Origin: JADCRZ01 sp041751095
GTDB taxonomy: Bacteria; Bacteroidota; Bacteroidia; Chitinophagales; Chitinophagaceae
Assembly: GCA_041751095.1 (NCBI GenBank)
Contig: JBGSYC010000249.1
Coordinates: forward strand, 34,092-98,091
Direction of reading: 5' to 3'
Length of the DNA: 64,000 nucleotides
The notes beneath the pieces are model-generated. The model was not told the DNA's origin, searched no databases, and was given only the letters and a program-made list of their open reading frames with translations. Of this stretch, positions 43,321 through 50,692 are shown piece by piece. Made by a program: the position numbers and the translations under genes. Numbering within the stretch: position 1 is the stretch's first letter; the number at the start of each line of letters is the position of its first letter.

Positions 43321-43330
43321 TCACCAGGGT

Positions 43331-44152
43331 TTACTCGAAATATATTCTGACGGTCTGGTAATACAAGCGGTTTTGAAGGTAATTATTCTGCGATTGCTCC
43401 ATAAAGCCATGCAGGCCAAATAATCCTGCCGCATTGCCTTTGTTGATAGCGATCTCCAGGTAACCACCTGCGTTGAAAAGGGCGAGTTTTTCTCCTTCCA
43501 TGGTATCGGCGTATGTTTCACTGATCTTATCGATGATTTCGTCGCGCTTGAAAACGATACGGAAGCTCCGCCCTTTGCGTTGCTCTTCAAATTCCTCTCT
43601 TGTAATATTTACAATTACATTTTCGAAATTGTCTATGAAAATGATCTGTCCTTCAATCCAGTTTTCACCTAATAGCGGCCTCAAATGATTTTTTTCAATG
43701 ATGGCAACATCCGGTTCGCCGATATCCATCATGCCAATCCCGTTTACGATGTCATTAATAGCCTTGCCGAATACCTGGGCGCAGTACAGGGTATTTTTGC
43801 CGTTCTTTTTATGCAGGGGCAGGCCAATAATGACCTCAGGCTTTTCTTCCAGTATCATGGTGAGCAGCCCATTGTCTGCACACAGAATATATTGTTCCTG
43901 GTGAAAGGCGAGGAGCAATTGTTCTGGTTTTTGTTCGAAGAGGTTTACAAGAATGATATGGTAAGTGTATGACGGAAAGTTCCGGATCGCATTGCGGCAG
44001 ATATAAGCCGACTGCGGATAGTTAAAAGGAGCCAACTGGTGGGTAATGTCAACAAGCGTAAAATTTGGATTGATTTGCAGAAGCTGACCCTTTACTGCAC
44101 CTGTAATGTAGTCTTGCTGGCCGATGTCGGAAGTTAGGGTAACTAATGCCAT
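43331..44152 (-). CDS. SAM hydrolase / SAM-dependent halogenase family (DUF62)
   Basis: 273 residues from ATG 44152 (TTG 44155 ignored). MALVTLTSDIGQQDYITGAVKG, LVDITHQLAPFNYPQSAYI, HIILVNLF, and CADNGLLTM match the DUF62 family, whose common members use hydroxide to split SAM into adenosine and methionine; rare members make chloride or fluoride adducts. The C-terminal domain has FIDNFENVIVNITREEFE. The hydrolase role is most likely because halogenase-specific loops cannot be recognised. Confidence 0.92.
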   Translation of the reverse strand: MALVTLTSDIGQQDYITGAVKGQLLQINPNFTLVDITHQLAPFNYPQSAYICRNAIRNFPSYTYHIILVNLFEQKPEQLLLAFHQEQYILCADNGLLTMILEEKPEVIIGLPLHKKNGKNTLYCAQVFGKAINDIVNGIGMMDIGEPDVAIIEKNHLRPLLGENWIEGQIIFIDNFENVIVNITREEFEEQRKGRSFRIVFKRDEIIDKISETYADTMEGEKLALFNAGGYLEIAINKGNAAGLFGLHGFMEQSQNNYLQNRLYYQTVRIYFE

Positions 44153-44172
44153 CAATAGGTGTTAGAAATTTC

Positions 44173-44203
44173 CAAATGTACGATCTCCGGCAAAGTGTTT
44201 CAA
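44173..44203 (-). promoter_or_regulatory. Promoter of the SAM hydrolase gene
   Basis: Minus strand: TTG (44203-44201), 20 nt, TACATTTG (44180-44173), 20 bp upstream of the ATG. Confidence 0.6.
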
Positions 44204-44318
44204 CATCATCATTTAGATCACATTCTTTGTGCCCCTACCGGACATTGAGCGAATATCCACTACCCACTTCCTACTACTTCCTCAGAAGTATCCGCTTGCG
44301 GGTGAAAATGTTTTATGA

Positions 44319-45128
44319 TTACTTTATCAGCCTTCCATTTTTAAAAAAAAATTTATGAACCATTTTATCTGCCAGGGCAGGAAAAAACCGGTTCATGAAT
44401 ACTGCCCTCATCCCTGTGAAGGTGAGCACGAGGGTGCGCTTGTGCTTTTCTATAGCTGTTATAATATGCCGGGCACATTCGGCAGCGCTCATCATTTTGC
44501 CTTCGTCCATTGTTGTTTCTCCGTGGGCAGAACCTTTTTCGTTAAGGGAGGCGTTTCGGATATTCGATGTGGTAAACCCCGGACATACCCACATAACATT
44601 TACTTCATTTTCCAGCATTTCCGTGCGCAGTGCTTCCAGCCATCCCTGGAGGGCGAACTTTGAAGCCGAGTACCCGCTTCGTCCAGGCAGTCCCCTGTAC
44701 CCGGCTATGGAAGAAACGCCAACGATAGTACCTTTTCTCTCTATAATCGAAGGCAGTGCGAACTTCGTGCAATACACGGCTCCGAAAAAGTTTACGTCCA
44801 TCACTTTGCGGATCACATTTACGTCGACGTCATTTACCAGCGCGCGCATCGATATCCCGGCATTGTTGATAAGGATATCGATGCCTCCGAATACTTCTAT
44901 GGTTGAACGGATGAATTTCCGGCAGTCCTCTTCCTGGCTTACGTCGCAAACAACAGCGTGCAGCAATACTTTGGAATACTGCATCTGGAGATTGTATAAC
45001 TTATCATGATTTCTCCCGCACGTCGCGACTTTTACGCCAAGCGGTACCAGCGCATCGATCAGGGCGCGGCCAATACCGTCGGTGCCCCCCGTTATAGCTA
45101 CAACTTTGTTTGCAAAAAAAGACGACAT
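44319..45128 (-). CDS. Short-chain dehydrogenase/reductase
   Basis: 269 residues with a Rossmann fold: VVAITGGTDGIGRALID (cofactor loop), ILINNAGISMRALVND, catalytic Ser in VGVSSIAG, and Tyr-x-x-x-Lys in GYSASKFALQGW. The Arg in ATCGRNHDKL suggests NADPH. A C-terminal basic/hydrophobic segment (FTGMRAVFMNRFFPALADKMVHKFFFKNG) resembles DHRS7/YqjQ-type SDRs that associate with membranes. Substrate unknown. Confidence 0.92.
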   Translation of the reverse strand: MSSFFANKVVAITGGTDGIGRALIDALVPLGVKVATCGRNHDKLYNLQMQYSKVLLHAVVCDVSQEEDCRKFIRSTIEVFGGIDILINNAGISMRALVNDVDVNVIRKVMDVNFFGAVYCTKFALPSIIERKGTIVGVSSIAGYRGLPGRSGYSASKFALQGWLEALRTEMLENEVNVMWVCPGFTTSNIRNASLNEKGSAHGETTMDEGKMMSAAECARHIITAIEKHKRTLVLTFTGMRAVFMNRFFPALADKMVHKFFFKNGRLIK

Positions 45129-45147
45129 GGTGTGTGCTATTTATTGG

Positions 45148-45155
45148 CAAACCTA
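45148..45155 (-). promoter_or_regulatory. Possible -7 element of the SDR gene
   Basis: Minus-strand TAGGTTTG, 20 bp upstream of the ATG. No -33 element at the right distance. Confidence 0.4.
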
Positions 45156-45254
45156 CAGGAAAGAGCGTTAATACATGATTAATATCACAAGCTGCTAAAA
45201 AAACGAACCACATGTGATGAGTGCTATTTACTTTCAAGCGCGGGGAACGGCTGG

Positions 45255-45980
45255 TCAGTTTTTCTTTTGGTAAACTAAAAAGTGCTGGATGGGCAGAAAG
45301 TCACCCTTAAAAGACAAGGAGAATCCGTTGGCGGAGAGCTCCCGGGTGACCTGGGCAGCAGTCATTTTATGAAGCTTTTTGATGGCAACTGATGGGTCTT
45401 CCGCTTTATACTCCATGAGTACGATTTTGCCATTAGGCCTGAGTGCCTTTTTGATGCCGTTTAGCATTTCTACAGGAAACAGCAGTTCATGGTACACGTC
45501 AACCATGATCACCACGTCTACAGAATTGTCGGGGAGGTTAGGTGAGTGACTGTTCCCTTTGATAACTGCCACGTTTTTAATGTTCTGCTCTTTTTTTTTA
45601 TTGTTGAGCGAAGTAATGTATTCGTCCTGTATCTCCACTGCATATACTTTCCCCTGTGGTATCTTTGCAGCAATACGAAAGGTATAATAACCTGTGCCCG
45701 CGCCTATATCGGCGATAGTGCCTGAATCGGAGATGGGTATTTTGCTGATGGCGAGGTTCGTATTTTCATCGGTGGGCCTGCTGTTCCTTTCCAGCCAGGC
45801 GGCGCCTGCGGCTCCCATCACTTTGGCAATTTCCCGGCCCATGTATACTTTACCCGTGCCGTCGGCAGAAGAATTTATATAGGAGTAGGCGTTGCTTTGT
45901 TTTCCCTGGGAATAGAGTTGATCTACAGCGGAAAGTGTAATCAGAATGGTTAGTAAACAATTAAAGAGAATAGATCGCAT
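45255..45980 (-). CDS. Exported class I SAM-dependent methyltransferase
   Basis: 241 residues with an N-terminal signal peptide (FNCLLTILITLSAVDQLYSQ), which is unusual for a methyltransferase but frequent in this Bacteroidota family. The SAM motif I is IADIGAGTGYYTFRIA, the acidic motif is VYAVEIQDEYI, and VDVVIMVDVYHELLFP is motif II-like. Methyl acceptor unknown. An inner-membrane anchor with the domain facing the cytoplasm cannot be excluded. Confidence 0.88.
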   Translation of the reverse strand: MRSILFNCLLTILITLSAVDQLYSQGKQSNAYSYINSSADGTGKVYMGREIAKVMGAAGAAWLERNSRPTDENTNLAISKIPISDSGTIADIGAGTGYYTFRIAAKIPQGKVYAVEIQDEYITSLNNKKKEQNIKNVAVIKGNSHSPNLPDNSVDVVIMVDVYHELLFPVEMLNGIKKALRPNGKIVLMEYKAEDPSVAIKKLHKMTAAQVTRELSANGFSLSFKGDFLPIQHFLVYQKKN

Positions 45981-46297
45981 AATTATCAGGGTATGGGTAT
46001 GATTGAATCGGGATATGACTGATTAGAACACCCCTGCGGCGGTATTGTTTGGTAGTGCGTCGTGGTGCAGGGATTTGACTGATTCAACAATTGGAAGAGA
46101 GTGGGGAAGATTGACACCGGCAAAGCGATTGTAACTACATACATTAATGATTCTTTTGCGGTAAATGTTTATTTTTTTCAGACTGGTTACAAAGGAGTGG
46201 GTAATAAGCTGATAAAAGAATGTAAAAATTTGGTGCGAAGCTTAATATCCTTATTTTTGCACTCCAAATTTAAACATTTTAAGTTTAAATGAGGGAT
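45981..46297. other. 317-bp gap before tRNA-Lys
   Basis: No gene supported; a 63-codon frame at 46101 is not protein-like in family terms. It contains the tRNA-Lys promoter at 46229-46259. Confidence 0.6.
46229..46259 (+). promoter_or_regulatory. tRNA-Lys promoter
   Basis: TTTG (46229-46232), 19 nt, TATTTTTG (46252-46259): a perfect consensus, 38 bp before the mature tRNA 5' end. Confidence 0.75.
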
Positions 46298-46370
46298 GAT
46301 TTGGTAGCTCAGTTGGTAGAGCAATACACTTTTAATGTATGGGTCCTGGGTTCGAGTCCCAGCCAGATCA
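46298..46370 (+). tRNA. tRNA-Lys (anticodon TTT)
   Basis: 73 nt. Acceptor GATTTGG pairs with CCAGATC; D arm TAGCTCAGTTGGTAGAGC; anticodon stem ATACA/TGTAT with loop CTTTTAA (anticodon TTT); T arm CCTGG GTTCGAG TCCAGG-type (CTGGGTTCGAGTCCCAG). CCA is not encoded. Its last 14 bases plus two flanking bases recur at 53051-53066. Confidence 0.96.
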
Positions 46371-46372
46371 CT
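46357..46372 (+). other. Putative attachment site (left) in tRNA-Lys 3' end
   Basis: TCCCAGCCAGATCACT is one of two identical 16-bp copies; the other is at 53051-53066. Integrative elements often use tRNA 3' ends as attachment sites, leaving this kind of flanking repeat. Confidence 0.7.
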
Positions 46373-46383
46373 AAGAATTTGAG

Positions 46384-46417
46384 AGCCTTTAAAATTGTTG
46401 ATTTTAAAGGCTTTTTT
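46384..46417 (+). terminator. Terminator of tRNA-Lys
   Basis: A perfect 12-bp stem AGCCTTTAAAAT / ATTTTAAAGGCT (46384-46395 with 46401-46412), loop TGTTG, then a run of T to 46417. Confidence 0.85.
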
Positions 46418-46548
46418 AGTTTGTTAGAACTGAATATTTGTGTTATTTACTTATAATTTGCTGACTTACAACTGATTTTGAGTTCGGGTACCAGCAACCT
46501 GTGGTACTTTTAAAATTAATGCTACCGCTGATTAATTGCTTATATAGT

Positions 46549-46800
46549 TCAATCTTTTATCTTATCTGCATCCAGGTCTTGGTCCACAGTAATCTTCGCA
46601 ATATTGTTCATAAAGGCTAAAATTCTTTCTGCTTGTTCTTCTGAAACAATAAGACCATCTTTTGCAAGAATAGCAACTGCCATGGCTTGGGTGATGTCAT
46701 CATTTCGGCCTTGTGTTTTTTCATGAGTTCTAAAGTTTATAATAATTATCAACTTTGAAATAAATCCTTCATTGGTGTAAAATATACCGGCCGTACACAA
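46549..46800 (-). CDS. Small hypothetical protein
   Basis: The C-terminal part (DDITQAMAVAILAKDGLIVSEEQAERILAFMNNIAKI) resembles short helical proteins often found in mobile or accessory regions of Bacteroidota; I cannot name the family. The start is unresolved: TTG at 46800 gives 83 residues with an unlikely hydrophobic N-terminus, and the only internal ATG (46683) gives 44. It may be a truncated or frameshifted gene. It is the first frame inside the tRNA-Lys-bounded segment. Confidence 0.4.
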   Translation of the reverse strand: MCTAGIFYTNEGFISKLIIIINFRTHEKTQGRNDDITQAMAVAILAKDGLIVSEEQAERILAFMNNIAKITVDQDLDADKIKD

Positions 46801-46814
46801 TCCGGATAATGCGA

Positions 46815-46926
46815 TGGTGTAGCGGAATTATCTATTGAACAGGATGTGCCGGAATTTCAGATCAGCAGTAGTTATCAGGAAGAATTTAAATACTTACCGG
46901 AAACTTTTTTTCAATTGCTTTTGTGA
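46815..46926 (+). pseudogene. Possible coding remnant before the Phd gene
   Basis: The frame reads GVAELSIEQDVPEFQISSSY and on through EEFKYLPETFF to a TGA without a start codon. The composition looks protein-like, but no family is recognised. This may be a chance open frame. Confidence 0.2.
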
Positions 46927-46933
46927 TATTTAA

Positions 46934-46962
46934 TTGTCAACTTGTCAAAAAAGGTATTTTTG
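46934..46962 (+). promoter_or_regulatory. Promoter of the Phd-like gene
   Basis: TTG (46934-46936), 18 nt, TATTTTTG (46955-46962), 17 bp before the ATG at 46979. Confidence 0.6.
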
Positions 46963-46978
46963 AAAAAATATTTCCATT

Positions 46979-47241
46979 ATGCAAGCGATAAACGTAGGTG
47001 AGTTGAAGGCTAACTTTTCTGAAGTATTGGAAAAGGTACAGGCTGGAGAAGAAATCGCGATCTTATATGGAAAAAGAAAAAAAATTGCCGCAAAGCTGGT
47101 TTCCAAAATTCCCAAAAAAAAATCCGGAAGGAAGATTGGTATCTGGGATAAAACGGGAGAGTAAAATTTCATGCTGATTTTAAAATGACGGAAGAAGAAT
47201 TTCTGAGAATGGCGGTTCAGATACCAAATAATATTTTATGA
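46979..47241 (+). pseudogene. Phd/YefM-type antitoxin, frameshifted near the C-terminus
   Basis: The first 61 codons (MQAINVGELKANFSEVLEKV, then GEEIAILYGKRKKIAAKLV) are a Phd/YefM-type DNA-binding antitoxin, ending at TAA 47162. From GTA 47161 another frame continues as VKFHADFKMTEEEFLRMA to TGA at 47239, which is the usual C-terminal toxin-binding tail of such proteins. One missing base near 47160 would join them into about 86 residues. The next gene is not a toxin, so the antitoxin is orphaned. A sequencing error could also explain the shift. Confidence 0.75.
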
Positions 47242-49433
47242 AGCATCTTAAAGAAAATATTTTAAACTGTCTGAAAGATTTAAAAGGCAGCGGTAAGTTT
47301 ATAAGTGTGCAGACAACGGAATTTCTTTTTCCGGGCATGGAAGTAGATGGCGTGGGCGAAATTGCTTACCCTATAAATGAAACGCAGGCCAAAGCATTGA
47401 TAAAAGTCGCACACAAGGCTCCTTTCGGTAAAGGCAGTGAAACTATTCTGGACAACAACGTGAGAAGTGCATGGGAAATAGATGTTGCTAAACTGACATT
47501 CAAGGGCAATCGATGGGCTGGGTTTATAGATAAAATATTGCACAATATTAAGCCTGGACTGGGTTTGGAAGATTATAGCATATCAGCACATTTGTACAAA
47601 ATGCTAATCTATGAAACCGGCGATTTTTTTCTTCCTCATAAAGATTCCGAAAAAGAAAAGGGGATGTTTGGCACACTGGTAATAGGACTGCCATCCAAAC
47701 ATACAGGAGGCGAGCTGGTAGTAGGTTTTGAGGGGGTGCAGGAAATTGTAGACTTTTCCGGGAATTCAGGCGATTATAAAATTGACTACGCTGCGTTTTA
47801 TGCCGATTGCGATCATGAAATAAGACCGCTTACTTCGGGATACAGAATTTGCCTGGTGTACAATCTTATTCAGCAAAAGTCCGGCAATGAAATACGGTTA
47901 ACATCCCTCGAAACCTATGTCGAAAAACTGGCTGAAATATTTGCAAAACAGCAGCGTGGTAATACCAAACCGTATATAGTACTGTTGGGGCATCAATACA
48001 CACCGGAAAATTTTTCAGTGGACGGGCTAAAGCTGAATGACCGGCCTAAAGCAGAGGCACTTCTGCGGGCAGCACAAAAAGCAGGATGTTATGCAAAAAT
48101 GTGCTTGGTAACTTCATACCTGTCGGGTACGCCGGAAGAAAGCGGCGGATATTATGACGATGATGATTCTGGCGATGAAAATGCAGAAATGGCCGAAGTT
48201 TATGATGAGCAGTTATACATTGAACACTGGCTGGAAAATGGTATTCCTGCTTTGAGCAATGTAAGCTTTGAAGAAAATGACCTTATTGCTTCGTTTGTCT
48301 TAGATGAAGATGAGCCCATAATAAAGAAATCAACCGGTTATATGGGCAACTATGGCCCAGACCTGATGCACTGGTATCATTATGGTGCAGTAATGATATG
48401 GTCGCCGGAGGCAAATGCACAATTGCTCCCAATGCAAAACCCGGAAAGCCAACTGGAGTGGATTGACTATTTCAATAAAAATCTACAACAACTAACCGAT
48501 AGCGAAATTTCAGCAGCAGAACTTATATTATCAACAGGATCATACAATGCCGGACCTGATAAAAATGTAAACTATAATGCCGTTGCCAATTGGATAATAA
48601 ACAGAAAGGACGATACATTTTTTTTGAGGCTGAATAATCAGCTACGCCAGTTTTATTTCACAAAAATTGATACCGCTCATTGGATAAAACTAATTCATTT
48701 TTACACCACAGAAACCACTAAAAAAATATTCGGACTGGTTACACAAGACATCAGCCTGCCGATTATGGAGCAATTGCTGTCTGTACTCCATGCACTTTCG
48801 GCCATCGCTAAGCCTGATCAGCTGTTGGTTTCCGAAATAGAAAATCTGCCACGTTATTTTTCTGAATTATCAATCAACACGGCTAAAAAAAACCTTCCGC
48901 TAACCGGTACCGCCTTGCTTGATTTGTTTTGGATAGAAGAAAAGTTAGCACAGGATGAAGCTTGGATAAACCCCATAGCTGAAATACTTACCCGAAATCA
49001 GGAGAGAATTTATGTCAACAGTGTGCTGATACCTCAACTGCTTTCACTACCTGAAAGAACTGTTCTTGCACATAAAATGCTGCTTATCTGTCGGCAATAT
49101 TTGCAGGAACGTGTAACCAATAAACCGCAGCCACCTGCCGATTGGTCCAGGCAAGTGCCTGACGCAACGGGGGATAAAAAACAATGGAAGATATTAAAAG
49201 CATTCCTGGAATCGGTTTCTGAACAGGTTTTTGACTACCGGAAAAATCAAAGCGAAAGAAATGACCTGGAAAATGCCATCAGGCATGTAGTAATTGATTT
49301 AAAAACCGAAACAATCAGAAAAGGCTCTCCGCATACGCTCAGAATTACCAAAACACAGGCGGCATACAACCGGGAAATGAAAAGCTGGAATGAGGACCTG
49401 GAGTTGCTGAACAAAATAAATATAATCGATTAA
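47238..49433 (+). CDS. 2-oxoglutarate/Fe(II) oxygenase domain protein (prolyl-4-hydroxylase-like)
   Basis: 731 residues. The oxygenase fold is near residues 105-220: YKMLIYETGDFFLPHKDSEK gives the first His and Asp, ADCDHEIRPLTSGYRICLVY gives the second His and the 2OG-binding Arg. The remaining 500 residues form a helical region of unknown function, with an acidic patch (YYDDDDSGDENAEM). Large standalone members of this kind are known in bacteria and fungi without a defined substrate. Its start overlaps the end of the frameshifted antitoxin tail. Confidence 0.82.
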   Translation: MKHLKENILNCLKDLKGSGKFISVQTTEFLFPGMEVDGVGEIAYPINETQAKALIKVAHKAPFGKGSETILDNNVRSAWEIDVAKLTFKGNRWAGFIDKILHNIKPGLGLEDYSISAHLYKMLIYETGDFFLPHKDSEKEKGMFGTLVIGLPSKHTGGELVVGFEGVQEIVDFSGNSGDYKIDYAAFYADCDHEIRPLTSGYRICLVYNLIQQKSGNEIRLTSLETYVEKLAEIFAKQQRGNTKPYIVLLGHQYTPENFSVDGLKLNDRPKAEALLRAAQKAGCYAKMCLVTSYLSGTPEESGGYYDDDDSGDENAEMAEVYDEQLYIEHWLENGIPALSNVSFEENDLIASFVLDEDEPIIKKSTGYMGNYGPDLMHWYHYGAVMIWSPEANAQLLPMQNPESQLEWIDYFNKNLQQLTDSEISAAELILSTGSYNAGPDKNVNYNAVANWIINRKDDTFFLRLNNQLRQFYFTKIDTAHWIKLIHFYTTETTKKIFGLVTQDISLPIMEQLLSVLHALSAIAKPDQLLVSEIENLPRYFSELSINTAKKNLPLTGTALLDLFWIEEKLAQDEAWINPIAEILTRNQERIYVNSVLIPQLLSLPERTVLAHKMLLICRQYLQERVTNKPQPPADWSRQVPDATGDKKQWKILKAFLESVSEQVFDYRKNQSERNDLENAIRHVVIDLKTETIRKGSPHTLRITKTQAAYNREMKSWNEDLELLNKINIID

Positions 49434-49472
49434 ACCTTGACAATTTATTTACTGCTAAGGCATTTTAATTAA

Positions 49473-49907
49473 ATGCTATTATCTATAGATTATTCAGGCG
49501 CAATCATCTTTTTGAGTGTTTATAATGATCGGTTAATAATCTGGAATCCTGGGGCAATTACCGGGTTCTCTTACGGTTCATCTATTAAAAAGAAAAACAT
49601 CGTTCACAACCAGGGAGCCGGTTAATTGTGGATGTGTTTTTTATGGCAGGTTATATTGAATCATTGAACGGGAATAGATATAATTATGAATGCCTGTAAA
49701 GAATATGATCTACCGGAGTCTGTAGTTGCAGAAGAGCAGGGCGGCATTTCTGTGACCTTCTTAAAGAATATTTATTCTTTAGAGTACTTAAAATCGTTTC
49801 ACTTAAGTGATAGGCAGACAAAGGCTGCATTGTATATAAGGGAGAATGAAGAAATTGAATTACGAACGCAGTATATCAGACCCTTAATAAAATCAGCTAA
49901 GTGGTAG
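49473..49907 (+). pseudogene. Decayed AlbA_2/Schlafen-type (COG2865) ATP-binding regulator
   Basis: Fragments of the C-terminal half survive in three frames. LSVYNDRLIIWNPGAIT (frame from 49473) is followed by LIVDVFFMAGYIESL in another frame. Then GIDIIMNACKEYDLPESV begins a third, running through VTFLKNIYSLEYLKSFHL and a winged-helix-like tail (SDRQTKAALYIRENEEIELR) to 49907. These match, in order, the conserved VYNDRLEIWNPG ... ADVFFKAGYIESWGRGI ... ACKEAGLPEP pattern of the family. The N-terminal DNA-binding half is missing. Confidence 0.8.
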
Positions 49908-50077
49908 CAACAAAAAGATATGTCGGATTTTGGTAAGCCAGAAAATTATTCAAAAGATATAACCATTAAATTGCATGCTTTCCTGAAAAGTTTTATTCTG
50001 AAACTTTTTCAAAAGCCCATATCCTTCAATTGTGGGGAAGAACCGCATTTTTTTACTAAATAACAATCTTTAAAATC

Positions 50078-50638
50078 ATGGCAAAAACAACAACAACTAC
50101 AACGGCTACAACCAAAGCGCCGGTAAGCAACAAAACCGCTCCGGCAGACAGCAAGATGGCTTCTACAGTGGCGGCGGCAACGTTGGATGATTTATTTCTA
50201 AGCGGCCTTAAAGAAATCTACTGGGCCGAAAACCATCTGGTAAAGAACCTTCCGAAAATGGCTGCCGCCGCAGGCTCGTCGAAACTGCAGGCAACGTTTA
50301 CGGAACATCAGGCCGTTACAAAAAAACAGGCAGACCGGCTGGAAAGCATCTTTGAAAGTATGGGCGAAAAAATTGTTGCGCAAAAATGCGATGCGATGGA
50401 AGGCCTGGGGATGGATGGCGAACACGTGATTGAAAACACCATTGCCGGCACCGAAGCACGCGACACCGGTTTGATTATGGCCGGATTGAAGGTGGAAAAT
50501 TTTGAAATTACCTGCTATACCGGGTTGATACAGTTAGCAACGAAACTGGGCCAAAGCGACGCGGCCTCGCAGTTACAACAATCCCTGCAGGAAGAACAAA
50601 AAGCCGATGAACTTTTAACAGCACTGTCGCAAAAATAA
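50078..50638 (+). CDS. YciE/YciF-like ferritin-fold protein (DUF892)
   Basis: 186 residues. A Thr/Ala-rich N-terminus (about 35 residues) precedes a DUF892 four-helix domain: LDDLFLSGLKEIYWAENHLVKNLPKMA, FTEHQAVTKKQADRLESIFE, and ENFEITCYTGLIQLATKLG, LQEEQKADELL. The Glu/His positions fit a ferritin-like di-metal centre. Members are stress-induced in enterobacteria. It is 54 bp upstream of the catalase and probably co-transcribed with it. Confidence 0.9.
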   Translation: MAKTTTTTTATTKAPVSNKTAPADSKMASTVAAATLDDLFLSGLKEIYWAENHLVKNLPKMAAAAGSSKLQATFTEHQAVTKKQADRLESIFESMGEKIVAQKCDAMEGLGMDGEHVIENTIAGTEARDTGLIMAGLKVENFEITCYTGLIQLATKLGQSDAASQLQQSLQEEQKADELLTALSQK

Positions 50639-50692
50639 AACGGCGTAAAAAAAAGATTCAACCGAATTACTTCATCAATTCAAAACAAAGCG

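Larger units (their letters stand above)
42795..43330. other. 536-bp intergenic region with palindromic repeats
   Basis: No gene seen. It holds the DUF2723 promoter and, from 42998, a repeat family with direct and inverted copies. The final copy ends 10 bp from the SAM hydrolase stop codon. Confidence 0.7.
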
